Part shown: piece by piece, positions 15,001 to 26,881 of the stretch | Layout of the letters: each line of letters begins with the position of its first letter | Numbering within the stretch: position 1 is the first letter of the stretch | DNA from: Mesaphorura yosii | Taxonomy: Eukaryota > Arthropoda > Collembola > Poduromorpha > Tullbergiidae | Length of the DNA stretch: 64,000 nucleotides | Reading direction: 5' to 3' | Assembly: GCA_009869945.1 (NCBI GenBank) | Contig: WIXG01000096.1 | Location: forward strand, 165,475 to 229,474 | Program-made: the position numbers and the translations under genes | Notes under the pieces: generated by a model | What the model saw: only the letters and a program-made list of their open reading frames with translations | What the model was told of the DNA's origin: nothing | Database searches by the model: none

Positions 15001-18000
15001 CACGAATTGATCGTTTCATTTTGTAATCCTGGGGATTGTGGATCATAGTACGTTCTGTTCAAATTTCTATAATTTGGTGTGAATGAATAATTTATTCATC
15101 CTGCATAATCCCGCGGAATGTCTGCCTTTCTACCTTCCAGTAGCACTCTTAATGCAACGAATCAATAAAACACGGTTGGAAAGAAGGAATGATGTAACGT
15201 AGCACGGAATAGAAGATGAAGATCGCCAGGACGAAGGAAACAGAAGAGGTTAAAAGATGGTCGAGGGGAGGCAAGGAGATGGTCCAGAGTCATGAGTCCA
15301 CGGACCGGAGGTATCATTTCCCATCACTGAAGCTGAAGCAGGAGACAAGAACAATTTTAAGGACAGGAATCTCGAAACGAGCGGACGACAAACTGGACAA
15401 GCTAAATGACAATCCAATTCTTGTACTTATGTAAGCAGAAAAGTCTTTCCTGGAATTGGAACGAGTCATTTTCAGCGTCACAAGCAGTGACTGCTTTCTT
15501 CAGCTCTGCAATTTCAGGACTCACGAAACCGAAGGCAAAGGAAATAATAGAATTATAAATTCATCGTATTTGGAGCGTATGTAGTGTACAGAGCTGAAAT
15601 CTTTTGAGCAAATGCGGGGAGGGCGTTGAGGTTGGCAGGTTGGATGCCTGCGCCAATTTCCCATACGAAATTCGCAGATTCTTTCATTACATTACAGCCG
15701 TTCATTGTAAATTTTTGTTTGGGTTCTGGTTTGAGTAACTTTCAAGAGCTTTCGGAAATTTTCTACCCAATTGTCTTTCGGCGGACAGGGAACTCGTACG
15801 CGAATATAAATTAATTAAACCCCTTGTCATGCCACGAGTGCTCGCTCGCAAACATCGTCGTATTCATTAGGCGCACGAAATTAGGGCTCGGTTCTGAGCT
15901 TCTTCCGAGTTTGAGTTCAATTTGTACTTTTTGTTAATGTAAAGTTTTTATTTGCAATTTCTTCGCATCAGAGCAGCAGCACGCGTTGGGCCAGGCGAAG
16001 GATCTCCCAGAGTCAACGTCCCATTAAGTATACCAACCTCGCAGTGCGTGGCAGCGCACGCACAGCCCGAGCTCGTTCGTTCAAAGTAATCTCGTTTCCA
16101 CTTTTCAGAGCAGGAGTTCGAACTTGCAGCTCGACTTCGCCTTTCGCTCACAGGAGGAAATACGCGTGTGCGTGCCTGGCTCGAGTTCATGCGTACAACA
16201 TGCGTAAGGGAACGATGGTCTCTTTCTTTCCGCAGCCCAGCATAGCATGGTACAAGTTTGTTCTACTTTCTCCGATCGACGGGCATGGCAACGGCGAAGC
16301 GATAGCACGTTCCATTCTCCCATGCATTATGTGCGTGTGTGATGCTTGTGTCTGTACCTCGTAAATTGTGGGTGGATGAAATCTATTTCTATTCTAGCAG
16401 CTATACAGCATGATAGGCAGCACGGGGCAACGGAGAGCACACTTTGTAAACACAGCGAGTAAGAAATTGTCATTTCCTGCTACGGCCGTTGCTGGCTGGA
16501 GAAATCAATAAAAAATCCAATTCCCAATCTGTTAACAACAATGCACGCGTAAAATACGTATTCGTACGAGTAAAGAAAATAAATTAACAGAACGTCTCTC
16601 TCAACACGATTTGCCACAACATATCACACATGCTACACTGTTGCCTGTTTAGCCTCGCCCTGGCAGTAGTGCACAAGTGCCAATCCACTTTTCCCTATTT
16701 ATGTCAAAATCCAATTCTAATCCCATCTTCCAGCCGCGCACTGCGAATCCCCGTCATCAAGTCCCCAACCAGTTGATGAAAGAAGTAGCTGAACAGATTG
16801 CAATTAATGCTATGATAAAAATACGAATCCGGTATTAATTACATCTAACACGAAGTAATTGCATGCGATGATTTACAATATTGCTTCAGCACTCAATCAA
16901 TTCCCTCCGGATTGCAAAGAAAAGTATGCACGACTGAAATCTGTCTGTCACTTCTAGTTCGGTCTTCACTCAATTTTCATTTGCGCCACACCATGTTTGG
17001 CAGGGCACGAAAACTTAATGCTCCAGAGCGAGATTATTCATTCAGACAGTTTGATAGAAAAGTATACTTTACTTTTACCCAGGGCCAGACAGAAATCCAT
17101 TACCGCGTACTGAGTGAGCGAGATCCTGAATTACAATAGCAATAATGGTAATGGATCAAACAAAGAAAGTCTCTGTGCAGTGCAGCAGCACTCCAGGCTC
17201 GGAATTTAATTGAGCTGATAAAACTAGACCCGGCTCAGGCTCAGACTGTGTCGGGAATGCCTTGGTCAGTCAGAAAAGTCACCAGTGTTTACTCGATGGG
17301 TTCGATTTTCTTGGGAACTGAATAAAAAAATCTTCCAGTTCATTTTCCAACCCCCTCCGAGTGATGCACAAAGGAACCAGAAATGCGGGCAGTATTTGTT
17401 TATGAAATGTGAAGTAAAAATTCATTACATGCTGTTGATGAGACATGTGAACTGAGAGTCGAACCCTTCGAACCCTGTTGCCTACCACTGTGGGCCTGCT
17501 CGCTGTGTGCCCCAGCACACCCTAATCACCATGCTCAATTCATTCTTGGGTTACACGAACATAAAATATGTTCGAGTATTGTAGATATTTAGGAAAGGAA
17601 ATCGAGTTCCCCTCTTGCGCAATGAATTTATCAACCACCGGCCATATTCGTGTGTTCACATCCTCTCACCACTACCATATCGAAGGGAGTGCGTATGAAG
17701 CAAGCGTATGCGAACATGAACCATATGCCCTGATGCTCGACCACGACCGGTCTATCGAGTCGACTTAAATCCCGAAATGCAGTTCAAGGCTCGAATTTCG
17801 TCTTCTGCCCCGAGATTCGGACTTCTTTTTAAGAAACCGTTCACCATTTGCATTGAATGCGTTACAACACTTCAAGTTACGAGATGTGATGGGATATGAT
17901 AACCAGAATAATGGAATGTTAAATATCACCAGAGACAAAGAGAGTTTATTCATCATGCCGAAGACTTGTCCTTTTGTTCTTCTCGTCTGACTTCGTCTCT

Positions 18001-21000
18001 GGCTCACTTATGACCACTTTGCCGAGCAAAACCAAACAAATTCAAGTACGCAAACGCCTATCGACTCGTCATTAATCCTACTACTACTTGTGCCAGAACA
18101 GGTATGGTAAAAGTGATTACTGCATTATTGTTGCAGTTTCTCACATTGTATTCCAATTGCACTGTCGTTGCAGTCATTGTTGTCGACGTTGTGATGCTGA
18201 CACTCTTGTCGTCGTCGTCGCGAGCATTTGCATTGTGCATTGTGAGCTAATCTGTAACCATTATAAATTATAAAATGTAATCTTGCACTGTAAAACCTGA
18301 ACTCTATACATTGTTGATTATTCATTATCGAGCCTAGATCTTATTCTTTCGCTTAATTACAATTTATTCACCCAAAAAACTTACTTACTCCAATGCTCAT
18401 ATGTACAGTCTCAGGTTCCTCAAAAGCAGTGTGCCACATAGTTAATAAACACTGCCAAGGACCATGAGGCCGATAACTAGCGAACATCTAATCTTAATGC
18501 TTAAGGTGGTCGCGGCTTGAGTAGCAACTCTTAATGCTTGACGGCTTCACGCTTGCCAGTGCAGCAATTGAAGAGCTGTCTACGAAGTAGTCAGTCTCAC
18601 TGTCAATGCCATATCAATATAGCCACAGCAGTAGACGCAGAAGCAAGTTTGTCAATCGCGTACGAGTACAGAATGCAGTGAGTGAATGAAATAATCGTTT
18701 TGAAGGCCTAGTTCATTGTTAATCGTACACATTTTATTAGCTACCGCTTACTGAGTTGCTTGGAGCAGCTCTTTTTCAAACCGGGAAGTAAAATTCACCA
18801 TTTGCAATTCGCATTCCCGTCCATGCGTCCACAAAAAAATCGAAACGCACACATGCACGAATTGCCTTGACTAGGAACTTGTTACGATCGTCACCTCAGC
18901 GCAGTGCACGATTTACCTCGGCTTCAGAGGCACGGCGTTATTAAAAATTCATATGATGTGATCCAAATTAATGTTGCATCTCTTTGAAAAACTGTACTTT
19001 TAATCGCTAATGACAGTCGGGCCATTGTTTGTGGCTCCGGCTCATGAATGCCAGCAAACAGGATGAATTCCTCATCATCCAAGAAATCAAGTTGATTGAG
19101 GTGCTCGGTGTGTAGGCGGTTAATGACGGCTGCGCAGATTCATTATTGAGTGAGAATCTGAAAGGTAGAAAGAAGTAAACAAAAAACCCGGTTTGAGACG
19201 CAGTTTGCCCCGAAGTGAATAGACAATTTTTGGAAAAAAACTTCCTATGCCACCACGACGTGATGAGATGCCAGAGGTTGAAAGCGCTTTGCGTTCGTGA
19301 ACCCGCAGTTCATGGGTCCCTTCTCTGTGCCTTCTAATTTCCGAGAAATGAAAATATTTTTTGGCTTGCTACTCGCCAAATTTCTTAAATACTTCGTTGA
19401 GAGATTACTTGGCTCTTCCCACTCATTTCGCTGAATGCAATCTTTAAAATTTATATCCATCAACAAATCCTGAATCTATGAGGCTGAGCTCAACGACTAA
19501 CGACTGGCGCAAAGGACACCGTACCGCGAATCTGCTCCGTGTTGAACAAATGGCTGCTGTGCTAATAATATTTATTACACTGCAATGAACAGAATTTGGG
19601 TCTAGGTTAGTGCTGTCGTAATTCCACCGTCTGATCTCTCGTAATTCGTAACGAGGCCTCTGAAATAAGAATGAACTCAGCCCGGCCAGGCTTCGCCGAC
19701 CAAACAACACGTAGAAATCAGCGCAGACCACGGCTGGCGCTGGTTCGCATCGTATTGCATGAAATCGGATCCATGCGAATTACGAGCGAGAAAGAACCCA
19801 ATTCCGCGGCCACGGTGCATTTAGGACTGATTGAACTGTAAATGTGATACAATCTCTGCAGATTGCGGTTGGCAGTAATCGTAAAAGGTGTGTCTTGTAA
19901 AACTGCAATTAAATTCTCCCATATACGACGGCATTAATGATAGCGTAGTCCAATGCCCAGACCATAAAGAATGCGAGCCGAGAGCAGTAAGACTCAAGAC
20001 GTGCTACCTGCGTGTATGATAGCCAAGGGCGATGGATGGGAATTATGCCATGACTAAGAAAGATAAATTCACTTCATTTGAATCAGACTAAATTGCAGAA
20101 TTATATAACAACCAGGCTTTTGGTGGTTCAGCCTAAAGTAATCTCCATCATAATAATGGCCCTCTTAAGCCGAATGCAATGCAGACTGCTTCGTTAATCT
20201 GGTCTGGCGAGTTGTTCTACTTCCAGCGATTCAAATGAAATTGAAACTGAATCATAATCACGGATATGTTGTAGTGCAGCCTAGCTTAAGTCTTGGCCAG
20301 AAGTGCACACGATCCAAGGGGTCAAGTGTCAATGCTCTTGTTTCAAAATCCGTACTCGCATCAAACCTTAATTTAATCTAACGAAAGTAAATAAGTGCGA
20401 TTTAGCACTGGATCATCGTGCACCCTGAAAAATGACGTATCGCATTGGCATTCTGCAGCAGGAGTCCAGGGAAGTAAAGGAGGATAATCGAGCGTCAGCC
20501 TGTCATTTTACGATTATTTAAGTTTTATGGTGAAATATAAATCAAAACAGCGTACTCGCAGCCCTGCAATGCTACGCTGCTCGAGAGAAGAGTTTGTTCC
20601 GGCACAGATAACGGGGCATGCCAGGGCAAGGCCAGAGACCATGAGGTAACAAGGCGAAAAAGTTCAGCGTTCAGTTCAAGTCACAAGCTCTCAGTGTGTC
20701 ATGAGTTACTGCGGCTGCTGTTGATGAGCCTTTAATGCGCTGTCGTAAATCCTAATTAAGGCTAGGACAACAAAGACGGGCAAAAGGTACGAAGAAGCAA
20801 CAAAGAGGCCCCGAGTCAAAAGACGCTTTCTGTAAGAATCCAACTGCGTCTGACTCAATATCCTCGCAGATGCGTGCAGTAACAAAAGTCCAAGCACTCG
20901 ATGTTATTGCTCTCCGCAAAAATAAACAGTTCATCCTGTGCGCTTTGCACCAGTTCAAATTACGCTATATGCAGTAATCATGTTATTTTAAAGACTTTTA

Positions 21001-24000
21001 TGAATAACAACCAGGGAGCAGGCAAGACATTTGGGCGAGTTTCATGACTCACTTGGCAACAAAAAGCGTAAAAACTTAACGTTCATGGTGTTTGGCGCAT
21101 TTCACAGGAAACCTGGATCCAATTTGCACTTAAGCGACGCATTTATGTCTTGTCTTATGCCACCATGTCACTTTATGCGTCTCTGCTTGAGAAATTATTT
21201 TCGTCCTGAGTGATTCATTAAATTAAAGCGCATAAACGTAAATTTGGATCAACAATGTTGCGACTCGCGGCCCGCCAATTCAATTCGCAACTCACACAGT
21301 CTTGCGAATTCGCTCCTGTTTAAGTTTGAATTTAATTTAGAGCGGAACGAATCGGTGTAGCACACATGCATTGTCTTTGAGCACGGGCGATCGTTGAGCA
21401 AGAAGATGCAAGAGATTGTTCCCAAGTCAAGCCTAAGCCGTGCCTTTTTCATGCATGCGATGCAATGGACGCCTGGTGCTGCTGATGTCATCATCTAAGC
21501 TTGGTTCTTGGGGTCTGGGATTCACAATGAGGCAAGCAGGAGTAGCCAGCCACGGCAGCCTTTTGATTAATTGTCGCCCATCGAGACATTGTGTTGTGTG
21601 ATACAATATTTCGCGAAAAGTCTATTTTTAAGTCTCAGCATCCCTGACTCAGACGTTGTCCTTAGAATGTCACATTTCTCGCAAGAAAAGAAACATTTGT
21701 CAGAGGCAATAACATGTACAAGCAAAATATTGTCATTTGCTATAAAGTAACAGCTCCTGCCCACTCGCACGCTGATGTGGGCCCATGTAATATGGATAAC
21801 CCGGGATTGGCGCGTGGAAGAACGTGCTCACACTTTAAAGTTGTAAATTTCGAACAATGCGCATAAATCACGACGGAAGTGCGCTTATGGGAAATTCAGT
21901 GAAAGAAATTAAGTACACAATTGAACACTGTCAACAGTCGACATGACGACAAGGCACTGGAACGTGCAACGCAGTTCGACGTGCCACGATGCGACGCAGG
22001 CTGTTTACGCAAAGAGCGTTTACCCCGTCCAGGCGGCGAACACGGATACACATGCGCAATGCACAGACTGTGTGTAAATATATAAATATTATTTAATCCT
22101 GCTGCTGTTCTACTCGTTCTCTGAGCCAGCGTGCAGCGCAATCATATGTATTCTCGCATTCACGTTCTATTTTAAATATTATGTAATTCACGCAGTAATT
22201 GTTCGGCCCAGATGCGAGGTTATTAATTTGAACAAATCACCAGCAGTCATGATCGTAATGAATAGTGAAATGAAAATCTGCGTCTGCACAGCATCGCAAC
22301 GCCGCCAAGACAGTTAGTGCGGTTGGTTATTAGTAGGTTGTTGCTGATTAGCCACGGTTTCACTGCTGTGTACACATGGCGTGCCAGAATTGCCAGGCTT
22401 TAAGGCTAAATCATTTACTCTTATTTCTCATAACGATACTTGCGATACGACCACAACAATAATATCAACAATGCACGTGTCTGAGAATGAGAAATCTGTG
22501 TCCTACGCTCAATTGTGATATCATGAATTGCTGATGATGGTTTCTTATTTATAACAACAATAATTATCTTTTTGTATTCTTGGCATCGCATGGCAATCCG
22601 AGTCTGTGTAGAGAACAAGAAAATCCTTCGATGAAATTTGTTTCACTTTTTTCATCAATCAAATTATAATTGCAGTCTTGCCGCTAAATAGCTCAATTGT
22701 GCTTCAAGCATATCGAGCGAGCCACGCAAAAACAGCAGGCAGAAACCAGACACATATTTTTAAATGCACGCCAGATTCCGCGTAACGTGATATATTATAT
22801 CAGCAAATGTTTACGTGGCCTTCCAAAATTGTGTGCGCCTCCAAATTCCTAAAATATGCCGCAAAATTTGAAATCAGGTTACGGTCAAAGATAGGCTGGG
22901 CTTTGAGTGAGGTAAATGCTAAACTGTGTCTGCGCTCATTTGCATTTGAGATGTGATACCCCAGCGAATCGGTGCCACACAAATATTGGCATTAACACGG
23001 ATGAATTTCGCAAATTCAATCCTGAAGGTAATCCTTTACATCAGCAAGTTACTCTGGAGCAAAGCTTTGACTCAAATTAAGGACAAAGATTAAAAAATAA
23101 ATCCTATTGACTCATCGACAGACGTAATACGATTAACGAAAGTGTGTGACAAACAGGAATAGGAACATGGGTACAGGAATAGCACGCTATGCGAATCGAG
23201 GAAAGATGCCAATTTCATCGGTCTAAAGAAAGCGGCAAAGATTTCTGCTAAAAGTTGCCCCATTTCAAAATAAGAAAAATAAACACGCGTGCAATCTCAG
23301 CCAGAGTGATGTCCAGTCTGTCTCTACGTAACATCCTGTTTTTATACCAAACATTTTGTGAAACTTTGACTTTAAACTCCCCACAAAACGAGATTAGACG
23401 GCACAAAGCGCTGACGCTGTATTGCAAAGTGAGCTTCATTCATTCGAGACTCGCAGAAAATCATGCAGAACATGAAATTTAAATCGACATGGCCTTTGTA
23501 ATTGAATATGCTTGAAATTCTGATTTTCATGCCTTGCATTTCAAATGCATTCAATTGCGTGCACGAGTAAACGTGCTATAATTCACATCCTTTTCACGAA
23601 GGACCAAAAACGGATCCAAGTTTAGGATTTTTCGCCAAAAAATCAGAAAGGCCAAGAGTTAAGTAATCTTTACGTCGTACGTTGCACGCACTGCTTGCTT
23701 AAATAGACTCCATTTAAAGCCGGGCTACTGCATGAAGCACAACACGCTCCTACAGCTTCATTCGGACTACCAGATTTTTGATTAATTTCCTAAAATGAAC
23801 TTTGCGCCTCGCACTCTTAAAGAGTCAGTCAGCAACGTTGTACGTATAAGGATGGATAAAGGTTCAATTATACAAATGTACAGTTACTCGAGCTCTCGCC
23901 TTTGCCTTTTGCATTCTGCATGCGCAAAGCGAGAGATTAAAGTTGTTCGTTCTTCCAACTCCTTTGACCATGACAAATTTTCCAACTTGGCAAGCAAGTT

Positions 24001-25252
24001 TTGTTTTTATAATAATAATTGTTAAAACGGTGATGGCAGAGAGCAACATACTTTATTGTACGTTTGAAGATCACACGTCTCATTGTGAGCTGTGCTTTAC
24101 GTAATAAATAGTAAGTGGTCAATCAGGCCGTTGCCATTGCCTATTTTGTGAAAACGCGAATGATGACGAAACGTAGACGTACATGTAAATTCGCGTTGCA
24201 AATTGCCTCAAGTGCAACACGCTAAAATGACGACGATGGGAGAAGGTAATGAAAAATGCAATATTTTGAATGAAATGAACGATGACGTCTTTAATTGAGG
24301 TAGCAATTCTCCTTTAATCAACCACGACCTTACTTCAAATTCCCATTCATTCAATCATTCATCTCCGGGAGGATTTAGAATTGTTGACCCTCGGGAACGG
24401 AACAGAGTCAAGATAGTGAGGGCGAGCGTGGGAGTCGGGAACAAAAGTACAAAAAGTAACTGTACGTGCCATGCAATGAAGTGTGAAGCAGGCAGATCCT
24501 GGATGTCGTTTTCGCAACGCTGTGCAATGTCTTTGTTTTGGCGTCGTCGTGTACCGGTGCGCCATGCTTCTGTTACTCATTTTTCGCACACGAATTAATT
24601 AGCATGTTATTTCCCCGGCTGCACGAAATGAGCCGTAACACATCATCGCATATCATGCACTTCTGCTCGCAGTGCGGTCGTCCAGCTTAAAAAAAACCAC
24701 TGCAAACCACATGGCACTCGGCCGGGTTAAGCCGCTCAGCCACGCACCGAGCAACGTGATACAAGATAGCACTAATTAGGCAAAGAGTGAAGCCTCCACT
24801 AATTAGAAAAGTTCGTGTTTGTGCCCATTTGAGTGCGCGTCGTCGTACATGGATTTGACATTTGCACGTTGCACAAAGGGCGTGAAGAAGAAGCCTCTCA
24901 CAAAATATATTAATTAATTAACCACAATGACAATTCTGCTCGTGGAAGTGACAACGACACAAGGCAAAGGCGGAGCGTGAAAGCGCAGATGACACGATGA
25001 CGGTTGCTTTGTCCTGTTTATATTATTCATGCACTAAATAATTTGACATTTATGCGCTGGTGAAATGCCTACTTAACATTAGCATTAGTGCAGTGACGGT
25101 TCTTTCAGAATCGCTTTGGGCTGTTGACATTTCCCATGAAAATGAAAATTTTGCATGCTCAGGCGACCTGCAAACTTGCTCGCTGTTTGAGTGCCATGAA
25201 TGGATTATCCGACACGATCGTAGCGTTGTGTATAATTTAAAGTATTTCTTAC
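1..25252 (-). other. Gene desert; probable very long Dyrk2 intron
   Basis: I see no supportable exon, RNA gene or mobile-element protein in this stretch. It begins exactly at the GT donor (25251-25252, minus strand) that ends the Dyrk2 exon to the right. The open frames present on both strands are short, overlap one another and show no family motif. I looked on the minus strand for the missing kinase pieces (DFG loop, RFYR activation segment, DMWSLGC helix) and found none. The reading as intron is inference: either the remaining Dyrk2 exons lie beyond position 1, or the gene is broken. Only short simple sequence is visible, such as a GTC run near 18208-18220 and several TTAATTAA-like AT-rich words. 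Confidence 0.5.
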
Positions 25253-26881
25253 CTTAATCCCACTGCGTCCTTGTTGTTTAAGTAGTACGTTTTCTGGTTT
25301 CATATCACAATGTATAATTTTGTTCTTCGCAAGCGCATCCAAACATTGAAGCAAGGAGTGAGCAAATTTCCGTACCAGCTGCAAACTAAATCCTTGGAAC
25401 TTATTCTTCTTTATCAGTTCGTAAAGGTTGAGTGAGAGTAGTTCGAACGTGATGCAGGTGTGACTCCGGAATGAGAAATGGTCAGCCATGTGGATTATGT
25501 TCATCGAGTTATCTTTGTCCAGCTCGCGCAGATGCTCCAGGATTCGGATCTCCTCCTGCGCTTGGCGATGGAAGCGTTTTTCGTTACGCACCATCTTCAG
25601 GGCGACGTGCGTATTGGTTTTGTGGTCGAAGGCCTTGACGACTTGGCCGAAGCTTCCCTTGCCGATCACTTTGAGGACTTCATAGCGGTAGCCCACGTGA
25701 TCGTGCTGTACGTGAATGTAGGAGCCTTGGTCGTCGTCGTAGCCACAATTGTTGAGACTTCCAATCAGTCCGGGCCGCTTCTTGGCTCCGAGCCCCACAA
25801 AGTAAACTGACGGGTAGTTGTGGATCTCGGTGAGTTCGTACGGCGTGAGTCGCGGCTGATACATCTTAATCACTTGTTCGGGTGTAGCTGGAACCGTTTT
25901 GTACTTGACTCCGTTGCTGGTCGTGGTGGTGCTGTTGTTGGTGCACGAGCTGCTGCTTCCACTGTTGCTGAGGGCCCCGTTCGTGCCGTTGGCGACGGTA
26001 CCGTTACTGGTCGATGTTCCGGAGCTCCATTTGTTGCCGTACTTGCTACCGTTAGTACCGCTTGACGAATTGGCCACTCCTCCGGCAGGGCACTGTCCCT
26101 GAGCCATCTGACACTGGCTGATTTTGTTCCCGTCAGTCGTGGTAAAGTCGGCAGACAAGGGTCGACTGCCACCGTTCGCGTTACAGCTGCTCACAACGTT
26201 GACGTCGGACGACGAGTTTTGTTGCGAGGTGGACATTGACATGTGTGACGAAGCGTTATTGTACAGACCATTGGGCAGGCTCACGGACGAGTTTGACGAC
26301 ACGGAGTTATCGACGGAGTTTTCGCGCGGAGCAGAAGCGGGATCGTTTGCGAGGAGACGCTGCATAAGTCCAACTCCGAGGTCAAGCCCAGCAAAACTCT
26401 GATTCATTGCTGCAGTATGCGACGAGGAAGAGCTGCCCTTACTGCCATTTAAGTGCGACTGACTACCGTTATTAACACTAGACTTCAGTGGGGGTAAATG
26501 TGTCGCCGAGGAGTACGAACCATTCCCATTGTTGCACGAACCACTCTCATGAAGGGTTGGGTGGTGCTGAGTCGGCTGGTGATGCAGGAAGCAAGAGGAA
26601 GAGTCACCAGGTGAGTCTCCTGAGTGTGAAATTCCGTTGCTGGACGAGCCCGTCGAGTTGCCGCTTGAGGATGAAGGAAAAAGTCCGCCACCACTGCCAC
26701 TACTTCCGACTCCACTTCCGCTGCTGCTCCCCGTGCTACCACCGTTTATATTGGATAAAAGTGATCTGGTTCTTGCTAAAGGCATATCAGTCAAATTTAC
26801 GTGGTATTTACTCGTAACATTGGTTGTCAATTGATTCAGGCCTGTAACTGATGTGAGAAGTGCAGTGCTGCCACTTGACAT
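25253..26881 (-). CDS. Dyrk2: Dyrk2-type dual-specificity kinase, 5' coding exon (partial gene)
   Basis: Class II DYRK kinases autophosphorylate a tyrosine in their own activation loop and then phosphorylate Ser/Thr targets. This exon codes 543 residues. Residues about 45-320 are Ser/Gly/Asn-rich and poorly conserved. Residues about 330-376 resemble the NAPA region, followed by the DYRK-homology box (YDDDQGSY near 381). The kinase domain starts near 397 with glycine loop GKGSFG (407-412), catalytic Lys429 in VALKMV and catalytic loop HCDMKPEN (Asp526, Asn531). The exon stops after GIK at a GTAAGA donor, just before the expected VIDFGS metal-binding loop, so the DFG motif and whole C-lobe are absent from the window. 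The start ATG follows an in-frame TGA by 9 nt. The closest family match is DYRK2 / Drosophila smi35A; class II membership is clear, the exact paralogue slightly less so. Confidence 0.9.
25922..26749 (-). repeat. Low-complexity Ser/Gly/Asn-coding tract in Dyrk2
   Basis: The coding strand is rich in AGC, AGT, GGC, GGA and AAC/AAT codons giving runs of serine, glycine and asparagine (for example [13 protein letters not shown] and TTTTSNG). Such disordered N-terminal tails are common in arthropod kinases and change length quickly. The tract makes this N-terminus roughly 185 residues longer than I recall for human DYRK2. It also creates the overlapping false open frames seen here on both strands. 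Confidence 0.75.

Noticed and set aside
25478-26834. Several plus-strand frames of 60-110 codons opposite Dyrk2
   Set aside because: They are shadows of the conserved kinase exon and its Ser/Gly-rich tail and have no domain.
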